This document shows, one piece after another, positions 54,487 to 62,494 of a DNA stretch of 64,000 nucleotides. Source of the DNA: Nocardia brasiliensis IFM 10847 (GTDB taxonomy: Bacteria; Actinomycetota; Actinomycetes; Mycobacteriales; Mycobacteriaceae); assembly GCF_000710915.1 (NCBI RefSeq), contig NZ_BAUA01000009.1:40558-104557 (forward strand). The letters run 5' to 3'. The first letter of the stretch is position 1, and the number at the start of each line of letters is the position of its first letter. Made by a program: the position numbers and the translations under genes. The notes below the pieces were generated by a model that saw nothing but the letters and a program-made list of their open reading frames with translations, was not told where the DNA came from and did no database searches.

Positions 54487-55001
54487 GCTAAGTGTCCTTT
54501 TCTCCGCTTTTACCTTCGTGATCCGGAAGCTGGCTTCCGTACCACCCTCTATTTGCACAGCCCGAACACACGAAGACGTCTCACGTGAGACCGCGATCAA
54601 GCACGCATGCTCGATCCTCGCCGCTGTTCATCTGTCATGGTTCTCCGGTCCACGCGGTCGGGCGTGTCGCCCCTCCGCTCATTCCTCGGCCCCGGATCGA
54701 ACTTCACCTCAGGCCTGGAACAATGTCCCGGACGTACCCACGCCGGTCTCCCAGCGAGGTACACGATTTAGTGCTCACTCGCCTCGCCCGGCCGATCTCG
54801 TTTCGCTCGGAAACAGGCACGGCCCGGTGCAAGGCAACCCGAACAGTATGCCCGACGCGCTCGGCGACATCAAATCCGGCCCCCCACGCGCGCACTCGGA
54901 CCAGACCATCCCCGGTCAACAGCGTAAAACGCGAAAACGGCGGTACGCAACGCACCGCCGCATCGAGGACCGGCCGGAGTCCGGCCGACGCACGCGCCTC
55001 C
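54487..55001. other. Intergenic region: S10 operon leader and promoter region
   Basis: No convincing gene lies in these 515 bases. The part next to rpsJ holds a hairpin CGGAAGC-TG-GCTTCCG (54524-54539) and a perfect 14-base palindrome GTCTCACGTGAGAC (54578-54591), both within the likely leader/promoter of the ribosomal operon. The far end holds the terminator of the secreted-protein gene. I cannot place promoter hexamers with confidence. Confidence 0.5.
54926..54960 (-). terminator. Intrinsic terminator of the small secreted-protein gene
   Basis: On the minus strand the stem CGGCGGT / ACCGCCG has a 9-base loop and is followed by TTTTCGCGTTTT, a T-rich tail that is rare in this genome. It lies about 42 bases after the stop of the gene at 55002. 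Confidence 0.75.
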
Positions 55002-55418
55002 CTACAGGAACTGCACCACGAGGAAGTTCCGATTGACCTGACTCGGGTAGATGTTGCCGTCATAGAACCGCACCGGATCGACGATGCCGATGCTCACCGT
55101 GCCGCCGCGCGCGGCCGCCTCGGCGACGACGTCGGAGAAGTTCGCGTCGATGTCCTCGCCCGTGTGCGCGCCGGACAGCTGCGACGCCGGATCGGCGTCG
55201 ATCAGCCCGCGATCCACCCAGAGCCCGTCGAGCATGCCGGGAATGGGGCTGTTCCGCAGTGCGGCGGTTTCCGCGCCGTTGAGGTCCAAGGCCCCGTAGA
55301 TGCCTGCGCCGGGATCGAACTCCGGCACGATCGCCGCCGCCTCACCCGCAGTGGTCGCACCGAGCACGGCGAGTCCGAGCGCGGTGGCGACACCGGCGAC
55401 GACAGTACGAATACGCAT
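55002..55418 (-). CDS. Small secreted protein of unknown function
   Basis: This 138-residue protein has a Sec signal (MRIRTVVAGVATALGLAVLGATTA) and a probable cleavage near AGEAAA. The mature part (FDPGAGIYGALDLNGAETAAL, GIVDPVRFYDGNIYPSQVNR) has no cysteines and matches no family I recognise. The start at 55418 has GGAG eight bases upstream; a TTG two codons earlier is less likely. It has its own terminator and stands alone between the ribosomal operon and the divergent hotdog-fold gene. It is probably an exported, surface or culture-filtrate protein. Confidence 0.7.
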   Translation of the reverse strand: MRIRTVVAGVATALGLAVLGATTAGEAAAIVPEFDPGAGIYGALDLNGAETAALRNSPIPGMLDGLWVDRGLIDADPASQLSGAHTGEDIDANFSDVVAEAAARGGTVSIGIVDPVRFYDGNIYPSQVNRNFLVVQFL

Positions 55419-55578
55419 ACTCAAAACTCCAGTTCACCTGCACACCAACAGAAATGGTGTTGGCCCCCAGTTGCGTGACAGCTCTGCGCAACGTCACAAC
55501 CTAGCAAGCTGGGCGCTTGCCCGAAAAGTTCGGTATCACGATTTTGCGCGTGAGTTGCGGCACACTGGACGGACGGAA

Positions 55579-55596
55579 CTTACTCCGCAGTAAGAT
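55579..55596. promoter_or_regulatory. Palindromic operator overlapping the promoter of the hotdog-fold gene
   Basis: CTTACT-CCGC-AGTAAG (55579-55594) is a perfect inverted repeat typical of TetR-family sites. It overlaps a TAAGAT -10-like hexamer (55591-55596) that lies six bases before the ATG, which fits a leaderless transcript. The regulator is not in the window. Confidence 0.6.
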
Positions 55597-55602
55597 GTGC
55601 GC

Positions 55603-56079
55603 ATGACGAAAGAGACCGCGACCTACCGCGGCTGGAAGAAGCTGCCGGACAATCGGCTCGGGCACACGCTGTTCTCGCTGGGCATGGTGGCGCGGGTGCC
55701 GTACTTCGGCACGGTGCTGCCGAACGTGGTGCGGCTCGAGCCCGGACTGTGCGAGGTGACCTCGCCCAAATGGTTCGGCATCCACAACCATCTCGGCACC
55801 TTCCACGCCATCGCGGCGTGCAACCTGGCCGAGGTCGCGATGGGCATGCTGAGCGAGGCGACCGTGCCCGCGACGCATCGCTGGATCCCCAAGGCGATGA
55901 ACGTGCAGTACCTGGCCAAGGCGGAGACCGGTCTGCGGGCCGTGGCCAAGCTGGCGGAGATCCCCGACTTCGCGACGATCACCCAGGGGCAGAACCTGAC
56001 CGTCCCGGTGTCGGTCTACGACAAGCACGGTCTCGAGGTCGTGCACGCGGACATCACCACCTGGGTCACCCCGAAGTAG
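55603..56079 (+). CDS. DUF4442/hotdog-fold thioesterase-like protein
   Basis: This 158-residue protein has a hotdog-fold pattern: FGIHNHLGTFHAIAACNLAEVAMGM matches the central helix region, and HRWIPKAMNVQYLAKAETGL the following strands. These resemble the DUF4442 acyl-thioesterase-like group in actinobacteria. No proven substrate is known. The start at 55603 fits a leaderless mRNA with TAAGAT six bases before it; an in-frame codon two positions earlier would overlap the promoter. A TetR-type palindrome over the -10 suggests control by a fatty-acid- or drug-sensing repressor (inference). Confidence 0.72.
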   Translation: MTKETATYRGWKKLPDNRLGHTLFSLGMVARVPYFGTVLPNVVRLEPGLCEVTSPKWFGIHNHLGTFHAIAACNLAEVAMGMLSEATVPATHRWIPKAMNVQYLAKAETGLRAVAKLAEIPDFATITQGQNLTVPVSVYDKHGLEVVHADITTWVTPK

Positions 56080-56125
56080 CCGGCCGCTCCGGCACCGGCG
56101 GCGACATCCGGCCGCGCACGCCGCC

Positions 56126-57061
56126 TCAGCAGGGCAGCGCCCGGCCGTCGTCGGCCAGTGCGCCGAGCACCGCGGCCGACGCGCGGGAATCCGCCAGCAT
56201 CCCACCGTGATCGGCCTGGTCGGTCGGGCAACCGTCCTGCAGCCAGATATTGCGGTCGGCACCGGCAGGTGCGGCCAGCAGCGCGGTCTCCTGCGGGGTG
56301 ATCACGGAGTCGGCGCGGGAGGCGATGGCCGTGTACCGCACACCGGGCACGGTCTCGCCCCCCGCGTTCAACCGGTTCAACAGAGGTGACCCGACCACCT
56401 GCTGCGTTCCCGGAGCTCCGAAGACCTGGGCCGCGATCTGCGCGTTGCCCAGGCCGATCGAGGCCAGATCGGGGTAGTTCTTCCGGAGCCCGTCCCAGGT
56501 CGAGCCCCGATAGGGCGTGCCGAGGGTCACCACCTGCTCGACCGCCTCCGGCCCGTGCGTGCGCAGATATTGCCGGATCACCGTGCCGCCGGTGGAGTGG
56601 CCGACCAGCGCGACCTGACGCGCGCCGGTGTCGGCGCGCACGGCCTGCACGACATCGCCGAGTTCGTTCGCCATCCGGTCGATATCGGCGACGCCGTAGA
56701 TCGTGCGACCGAGGGCCGCGGCCCCGACCGGCCCGATACCCGTTGTGCTGGAACCGGCTTGGCCGCTGACCACATCCCGCAGGGCGGGCGCGGCACCGAT
56801 GTTCGCCGCGTACACGCAATACCCTTCTGACCGCAGCAGCGGCGCGAGCAGCGCGTAACTGCGCACCGCGTCGGTGCCGGAACCGTGCACCAGCACCACC
56901 GGCTGCGGCCGGGCCTGCGACGGCCGGCAGGCCGCCTCGTTGGCCCCGCCGACCGCGGGAAACAGCGGTGCGGCCGTCGCGGCCGGAGCGGCGAGCAACG
57001 TCGTGCAGGCAGCCGTGAACATCAGGCCGGCGATCCGCACGGCCTGTCTGCGAAACCACAT
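56126..57061 (-). CDS. Secreted lipase (class 2-like alpha/beta hydrolase)
   Basis: This 311-residue protein starts at 57061 with a signal peptide (MWFRRQAVRIAGLMFTAAC then Leu/Ala-rich, cleaved near ATAAP). It has the oxyanion strand VVLVHGSGTDAVRSYALLAP and the nucleophile motif VGHSTGGTV. The later TLGTPYRGSTWDGL and the C-terminal QADHGGML histidine complete a lipase triad. Two cysteine pairs may form disulfides. It starts one base after the stop of the antigen-85-like esterase gene, so translation is coupled. The substrate is likely an extracellular or cell-wall lipid ester. Confidence 0.82.
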   Translation of the reverse strand: MWFRRQAVRIAGLMFTAACTTLLAAPAATAAPLFPAVGGANEAACRPSQARPQPVVLVHGSGTDAVRSYALLAPLLRSEGYCVYAANIGAAPALRDVVSGQAGSSTTGIGPVGAAALGRTIYGVADIDRMANELGDVVQAVRADTGARQVALVGHSTGGTVIRQYLRTHGPEAVEQVVTLGTPYRGSTWDGLRKNYPDLASIGLGNAQIAAQVFGAPGTQQVVGSPLLNRLNAGGETVPGVRYTAIASRADSVITPQETALLAAPAGADRNIWLQDGCPTDQADHGGMLADSRASAAVLGALADDGRALPC

Positions 57062-57062
57062 G

Positions 57063-58067
57063 TCAAATTCCCAACGGAGCGGCCAGAGTCGGCCAGGAGT
57101 TCTTGAACGCTTCTTCCCAATAGCCCCAGGAATGGGTGCCGTCCGGGCGGATGTCATAAGTCGCCGGAATACCCAGCGAATTCAGGCGGGTCTGCATATT
57201 GCGCGAGCAATAGTTGGTCGCCGCCTCGATGGCGCCGCCCTTGATGAGTTGCGCCGCGAAACCGTCGACACCGGGCAACGAATACTTGCCGTTCAGCTCG
57301 TCGTATTTTCCGGGAATGCCGCCGCCGCTGGAAATGTAGATGGATTTCCCGCGCAACCCTTCGGCCTGGACGTACGGATCATTGGCCGCCCACCGCGGAT
57401 CTCCGGGCGGCCCATACATATTCGCCATGGTGGCCCACCCCCACGTCTCGACCGTGAGATGGACGAACTGCTGGCCGACCGGATCGCTGATCTGCGCGCA
57501 ACCGCTGTAGGCGGCGACGCTGGCGTAGAGGTCGCCGGTGGTCGCGGCGAGCGCGAGTGTGGTGGTGCCCGCCATGGAGAAGCCGGCCAGCGCGTTGCGG
57601 CCGCTGCTCGCGAAGTACCGGTCGGCGATCGGTGGAAGTTCCCGGGTCAGGAACGTCTTCCACTTCTGCTTGCCGAGCCGCTTGTCGTCGGTCACCCAGT
57701 CCGCGTAGTAGCTGAACTGCCCGCCGATCGGCGAGACCACGTTGACGTTCTTCGGCGAAAGGAACTCCATCACATCGGTTTCCGTCGCCCAGGTGACGCC
57801 GTCGTCACCACCGCCCGCACCCTGCAGCAGATAGAGCACGGGCCGCGGCACGCTGGTGTCGAACGCGCGCTGCATATCGACCTGGATATCGCGATCCATT
57901 GCCGCGGAGTGAATTGTCAAAGTCGCCTTGCGCGCATCGTGCTGCTGCACCGCGACAATCGAGGATTCCGTGGGCTCCGCCTGTGCTCGGCCCGGAATTA
58001 CCGCCGTGGCGACCGCTCCGACCGTGACCGCGAGCACACCAAGCCAGCGGACGTAGCTGCCTCTCAT
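57063..58067 (-). CDS. Secreted antigen-85/esterase-D-like alpha/beta hydrolase
   Basis: This 334-residue protein has a signal peptide (VRWLGVLAVTVGAVATAVIP, cleaved near GRAQAEP). The fold and order match the mycolyltransferase/esterase D family: VLYLLQGAGGGDDGVTWATE, PIGGQFSYYADW, the nucleophile in ALAGFSMAGTTTLALAA and the C-terminal histidine in GTHSWGYWEEAF. Antigen 85 proteins transfer mycolic acids to arabinogalactan or trehalose, and Nocardia has several relatives. The start at 58067 has AAGGGGA upstream; a longer frame to 58130 lacks a ribosome site. It is co-translated with the lipase. Confidence 0.85.
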   Translation of the reverse strand: MRGSYVRWLGVLAVTVGAVATAVIPGRAQAEPTESSIVAVQQHDARKATLTIHSAAMDRDIQVDMQRAFDTSVPRPVLYLLQGAGGGDDGVTWATETDVMEFLSPKNVNVVSPIGGQFSYYADWVTDDKRLGKQKWKTFLTRELPPIADRYFASSGRNALAGFSMAGTTTLALAATTGDLYASVAAYSGCAQISDPVGQQFVHLTVETWGWATMANMYGPPGDPRWAANDPYVQAEGLRGKSIYISSGGGIPGKYDELNGKYSLPGVDGFAAQLIKGGAIEAATNYCSRNMQTRLNSLGIPATYDIRPDGTHSWGYWEEAFKNSWPTLAAPLGI

Positions 58068-58299
58068 GATTCCCCTTCTCCAGAACACGAAACCGCCCGT
58101 GCTCCTGAGCCAGGCTAGCTTGCGGCACAACCACTTTCACGCCTCGAGTTGCTGGGACACCAATTCTGGGGGCAGGTCCGGAATGCAATTTTCGAGTCGC
58201 TTTATTTCACGTCGGCGACTTAGCGCGAGACCCGAATTCCGGGGCCCCGGTGGGCGGGGGCAGTTGCGTCGGTACGGCCGCAACGGATTGAATGCCTGT

Positions 58300-59490
58300 A
58301 TGGGTGTCAGCGCGGTCGGAGATGTCGACGTTTGCGTGGTCGGGCTCGGCCCGACCGGCCGGGCACTGGCGCATCGGGCGATGCGCGCCGGGCTGCGTGT
58401 GACCGCCATAGATCCGCGCCCGGATCGGCTCTGGCCGCCCACCTTCTCCTGCTGGGTCGACGAACTACCGCAGTGGCTGCCGTCGAGCGCCGTCGCCAGC
58501 CGAATTCCGACGCCGACCGTCTGGACGACGACCGAACGCCGGATCGACCGTCCCTACTGCGTGCTGTCCAAGACCGGATTGCGCGATGCGCTCCCCCTCG
58601 ACGACGCCACCGTGCTCGCGGACCGCGCCACCAGGGTCGACGCGCATCGCGTCGAGCTGGCCGGCGGTAACACGATCACCGCCGCAACGGTTTTCGACAC
58701 CCGTGGCCTGCCCACCCTCGGGCAACGCCGGGCCGCGAGCGCGCACGGCATCTTCGTCGCCGCGGAAACGGCCGCGCCGATGGTCGCCGACCAGGAGGGA
58801 CTCCTGCTGGACTGGCGGCCGGAGAACGGCGCGGGACCCGACGAGCCGCCGTCGTTCCTCTACGCGGTGCCACTCGGTGACGGCACAGTGATCTTCGAGG
58901 AGACCAGCCTCGGCCTGCGCGGCGGCATGCCGCAGCACGAACTGCGCAGGCGCACGCTCAATCGCCTTGCCGCGCACGGTATCCGGCTCACCGGCGACGA
59001 GCCGCACGAGGCCGCGCACTATCCGCTCGATCAGCCGCCGCCGAAGCGGGGCACGGCCGTCGCGGTGCCGTTCGGCTCGCGCGGCGGCATGATGCACCCG
59101 TGCACCGGCTACAGCGTCGCCGACTCGCTGGCCCTGGTCGACACCGCGGTCGCCGCCGTGCAGGCGGGCCGTGACCCGGTGGCCGAACTATGGCCGCGCC
59201 GAGCGCGGTTGGTGTACTGGATGCGAATGCGCGGCCTGTACGGCCTCGGCCGGTTGACCACCGAACAGTCCATCGCGATGTTCGACGCGTTCTTCAGCGC
59301 CTCCCCGCGCGGACAGCGCGCGCTGCTGTCCGCGCACGACGACTACACCGCGCTCGGCGCGGTGCTGTTCAACACCGTCGCGCACACCTGGCCGTTCCGC
59401 TGGCGCTACGACCTGGTGGGCTGGACCCACCGCAACCGCTGGCTCGGCTACGACTTCGATCAGGCGCCGGTCTCGGCGGCCCGGCGGTAG
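58300..59490 (+). CDS. Lycopene-cyclase-like flavoprotein (CrtL/CrtY family)
   Basis: This 396-residue protein begins with an FAD loop CVVGLGPTGRALAHRAMRAG and the cyclase-type follow-up PPTFSCWVDELPQWLP. It later has VFDTRGLP and IFEETSLGLRGGMPQHELRRR, where the FEET motif is typical of lycopene beta/epsilon cyclases. It would form the ionone rings of carotenoids. No other carotenoid genes are nearby, so the exact reaction is inferred from family only. The start at 58300 was chosen because upstream in-frame sequence is not protein-like. It overlaps the convergent ABC permease gene by 31 bases. Confidence 0.75.
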   Translation: MGVSAVGDVDVCVVGLGPTGRALAHRAMRAGLRVTAIDPRPDRLWPPTFSCWVDELPQWLPSSAVASRIPTPTVWTTTERRIDRPYCVLSKTGLRDALPLDDATVLADRATRVDAHRVELAGGNTITAATVFDTRGLPTLGQRRAASAHGIFVAAETAAPMVADQEGLLLDWRPENGAGPDEPPSFLYAVPLGDGTVIFEETSLGLRGGMPQHELRRRTLNRLAAHGIRLTGDEPHEAAHYPLDQPPPKRGTAVAVPFGSRGGMMHPCTGYSVADSLALVDTAVAAVQAGRDPVAELWPRRARLVYWMRMRGLYGLGRLTTEQSIAMFDAFFSASPRGQRALLSAHDDYTALGAVLFNTVAHTWPFRWRYDLVGWTHRNRWLGYDFDQAPVSAARR

Positions 59491-60329
59491 CCGCGGATCG
59501 CGGGGTAGGTGAACACCACGATCACGCCCAGGGTCCACAGCAGCGTCTTCATCAACGGTTCGGCGACCGGTCCGCCGTAGGACAGCCCGCGCATCGCATC
59601 GATCGCACAGCTCATCGGCTGGTTCTGCACCGTGGCCTGCAACCACTTCGGATAGGCGAAGGCCGGCGCGAAACCGGTGTTGAAGAACATCAGCAGGGTG
59701 TTGATGATGCCGATGACGTTCACCAGCATCACCCCCTCGGTGATGGTCGCCAACGCGGTGACGAGCACCGCGAACGCGACGCCGAACAGCACCGGAATCC
59801 CGATCAGCGCGAGACCCGCGAGCGGCCCGTTGAGGAAGCGGAACCCGAGCAGCAGGCCGACCACGATCACGAACAGCGTCGTGACCAGCACGCGCACCGC
59901 TTCGGCCAGCAGTCGCCCGGTCAACCCGGCGGCCCGGTGGATCGGCATGGTCCAGAACCGGCCCAGCAGACCGGTCATCTTCTCGCCCTTGAAACCCAGC
60001 GCACTCACGACCGCGCCGGACATGGCGGCGACCAGCGTCAGCAACGACACCTGGGCGTAGATGCTCGGCTGACCGGTGTAGCCGGTGATCGAGCGGCCGA
60101 GCACGATCTGGAACATCCACAGCGTCAACGCCGGATACACCAGGGTCTGGATCGTGGTCGCGGGGTCGCGCGCCCACACCAGCAGCAGGCGTTTGCACTG
60201 GATCAGGCTGTGCGTGGCCCAATTGGCCAGCGCGCTCTCGGGTTTCGCCGTCACCTCGGGCAACGGCGTGTTCCACGCGCGGTGCTCGGGGTCGGCCGGC
60301 GCCATGGTCGCCTCCGCTGAACTGGTCAT
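59460..60329 (-). CDS. ABC-2 type exporter permease (DrrB/DrrC type), second subunit
   Basis: This 289-residue membrane protein has six helices and the ABC-2 pattern IQCKRLLLVWARDPATTIQTLVYP, then GEKMTGLLGRFWTMPIHRAAG. It pairs with the other permease and the DrrA-type ATPase as one transporter. The start at 60329 overlaps the upstream stop (ATGA). The 3' end overlaps the convergent cyclase gene. Daunorubicin-type exporters handle drugs or lipids such as phthiocerol dimycocerosate; the cargo here is unknown. Confidence 0.85.
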   Translation of the reverse strand: MTSSAEATMAPADPEHRAWNTPLPEVTAKPESALANWATHSLIQCKRLLLVWARDPATTIQTLVYPALTLWMFQIVLGRSITGYTGQPSIYAQVSLLTLVAAMSGAVVSALGFKGEKMTGLLGRFWTMPIHRAAGLTGRLLAEAVRVLVTTLFVIVVGLLLGFRFLNGPLAGLALIGIPVLFGVAFAVLVTALATITEGVMLVNVIGIINTLLMFFNTGFAPAFAYPKWLQATVQNQPMSCAIDAMRGLSYGGPVAEPLMKTLLWTLGVIVVFTYPAIRGYRRAAETGA

Positions 60330-61150
60330 GACCGCCTCACACTCGCCCAGATCGCCAAGGGGATGAACACCAGCGCGAGCCCGCTCACCCACACCAACGG
60401 CACCCACAACACCTGCCAGGTCACCCCGTCGGCCGCCATGTCGCGCAGGGCGAAGGAGAACTGGGAAACCGGCTGATTACGCACGAACCCGCGAATCCAT
60501 TCGGGGAACTGGTTTTCCGGGACGAACCCGCAGGACAGCATGCCGAAGATCAACGTGGGCAGGGTCAAGGCCTGGCTCAGCGACTCCGGGCTCTTGGTCA
60601 GGCTGCCGAGCGCGTCCGCGCCGAGCGCCAGCGTGGTCCCGACCGCCAGCGAGAACGCGCAGAACAGCGCGGCCTGGCCGAAGCCCGCGACAAATCGGAA
60701 ACCGATCAGATAGCCGAACAGGATCGCCGCGGCGAGCGAGGTGACCGAGCGCACCAGACCGGCCGCGATCCGCGCGGACAGCGGGACCAACATGCCGATC
60801 GGCATGGTCTGCATGCGGGTGCTCAAGCCGGTGAGCGCCTCGAAGGCGGACAGCTGGGCGTTCGACATCATGGTGAACGCCATCGTCTGCAACACGATGA
60901 TCGGCATGACGTACTGCGCGTAGTCGATGCCGTGGAACTTCATCACGAAACGCAGGGGCAGATAGAAGCCGAGGGTGAACACCAGCGGCGTCACCACCGC
61001 GACGATCAGTTCCCCTTTGGTGGCCATGGTCCGGACGATGCGGCCGGTCAGCGCGCGCCACTGGGCGAACGAGGACAGCTTGGCCTCTGGTAGGTCCGCG
61101 AACAGCATGGCCGCGTCGGCGCCGGGCGCCGCGGCGGTGGCAGTGCTCAC
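60326..61150 (-). CDS. ABC-2 type exporter permease (DrrB/DrrC type), first subunit
   Basis: This 274-residue membrane protein has six helices, with QWRALTGRIVRTMATKGELIV before helix 1 and GLSTRMQTMPIGMLVPLSARI and ESLSQALTLPTLIFGMLSCG later, matching the ABC-2 permease family. The start is a GTG at 61150 overlapping the ATPase stop (GTGA); a much longer open frame upstream lies over the ATPase gene in another frame. It is the middle gene of a three-gene operon. Confidence 0.83.
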   Translation of the reverse strand: MSTATAAAPGADAAMLFADLPEAKLSSFAQWRALTGRIVRTMATKGELIVAVVTPLVFTLGFYLPLRFVMKFHGIDYAQYVMPIIVLQTMAFTMMSNAQLSAFEALTGLSTRMQTMPIGMLVPLSARIAAGLVRSVTSLAAAILFGYLIGFRFVAGFGQAALFCAFSLAVGTTLALGADALGSLTKSPESLSQALTLPTLIFGMLSCGFVPENQFPEWIRGFVRNQPVSQFSFALRDMAADGVTWQVLWVPLVWVSGLALVFIPLAIWASVRRS

Positions 61151-62130
61151 GGCTTGCCGCCCGCGTGGCCGGTGATGGACAGGAAGACATCGTCGAGCGA
61201 GGGCCTGCGCAACGCGATATCCGCCAGCGGGATGCCCGCGCTGTCCAGCCGGCGCAGCGCCTCGGTGAGGGTGGCCGCGCCGTCGCGCGCCGGGATGGAG
61301 AGCCGGTCGCTGCCGTTGAGGTCGGCCAGTACCGCTGCGGGCACCAGGTCGCCGAGTGCGTCCGCGGTCAGTTGCAGTTTGGTCGGGTCCAGCGGAACCA
61401 CCTCGCAGTAGCTGCCGCCGGTCTTCTCCTTGAGCTCGTCGGCGGTGCCCTCGGCGATCACCGTGCCCTTGTCGATGACGATGATGTTGTCGCTGAGCAC
61501 GTCCGCTTCTTCGAGGTACTGCGTGGTGAGCAACACCGTGATGCCCTGTGCCTTGAGCGCGTTGACCAGATCCCACACGCCTTGGCGGCTGCGCGGATCG
61601 AGGCCGGTGGTCGGCTCGTCGAGGAACACCACCTCGGGTCGCACCACCAGACCGCAGGCGATGTCCACCCGGCGGCGCATACCGCCGGAGTAGTGGCGCA
61701 CCGCACGCCGGCCCGCGCCGACCAGATCGAATTCCTCGAGCAGGGTGTCGGCTCGCTTGCGCGCGACGGACTTGCTCAGTCCCATCAGCCTGCCGAACAG
61801 CTCCAGGTTCTCCCGGCCTGACAGGTTCTCGTCGAGGGCGGCGTACTGGCCGGTCATCATGATCGAGCGCCGCACCCCAGCCGGGTCCTTCTGCACGTCG
61901 TGCCCGGCGACCACCGCGGTGCCGGAGTCGGGGCGCAGCAGGGTGGACAGGATCTTCACCATCGTCGTCTTGCCCGCACCGTTCGGGCCGAGGATGCCGA
62001 GCACCGAGGCCCGCTCGGCGACGAAGCTGACGCCCTGCAGTGCGTGCACGTCGCCGAACGACTTCCGGACATCCGCCACACGGACCGCTGGCTCATTCGC
62101 ACGCAGATCTGCTTGGTTCAAGCTCGGCAT
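61147..62130 (-). CDS. DrrA-type ABC exporter ATPase
   Basis: This 327-residue protein has Walker A GPNGAGKTTM, signature YSGGMRRRVDIACGL, Walker B VVFLDEPTTGLDPRSRQGVWD and the DrrA-type C-terminal domain ending RRPSLDDVFLSITGHAGG. It opens the operon with both permeases. The start is ATG 62130 with GGAGAG five bases upstream. It resembles the partial ATPase at the left edge of the window (same GPNGAGKTT, VAGHDV-type N-terminus), so the region may hold two exporters of the same class. Confidence 0.9.
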   Translation of the reverse strand: MPSLNQADLRANEPAVRVADVRKSFGDVHALQGVSFVAERASVLGILGPNGAGKTTMVKILSTLLRPDSGTAVVAGHDVQKDPAGVRRSIMMTGQYAALDENLSGRENLELFGRLMGLSKSVARKRADTLLEEFDLVGAGRRAVRHYSGGMRRRVDIACGLVVRPEVVFLDEPTTGLDPRSRQGVWDLVNALKAQGITVLLTTQYLEEADVLSDNIIVIDKGTVIAEGTADELKEKTGGSYCEVVPLDPTKLQLTADALGDLVPAAVLADLNGSDRLSIPARDGAATLTEALRRLDSAGIPLADIALRRPSLDDVFLSITGHAGGKP

Positions 62131-62494
62131 CAACTCTCCACTATCGGCAATTGCGGCGATTCTCGGTCGCCGGAGCGCGCGCGTATACGTCCCGAATGGT
62201 GATCCGTAGCGCTGGGCGTGATGTTACCGGTCTGCGAGGTTCCGGCCGGGCCACCCGCGCAGTACCCAACTGGACCCCGAATTAATTGTGTCCTTACTCA
62301 CATTTACCGATCCCGGTCCGGCGTCGGGCGGATCGGCGCTGGTGGACGTGGTCAAGGGCAGCGCGGTGGCGACGAAGGAGCCTTTACGGTCCGTCCCGGC
62401 GACCATAGTCTGCTATTCGGGGGAACACTCACTCGTCCGCGGCGGCCGCCGGTAACCGGTCCGTTCGCCGATTTCGATACTGCGAGAGGTGATC
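62131..62494. other. Intergenic region between the divergent exporter and ALDH-like genes
   Basis: These 364 bases hold no convincing gene. They should contain the divergent promoters of the DrrABC operon (minus) and the aldehyde-dehydrogenase-like gene (plus). A somewhat AT-richer stretch around 62280-62310 is a plausible promoter site. No iron box or clear long palindrome was seen. Confidence 0.4.

Noticed and set aside
58110..58125. CAGGCTAGCTTGC as an iron box upstream of the esterase/cyclase genes
   Set aside because: Only the short GGCTAGC core matches; the flanks do not fit the IdeR consensus.
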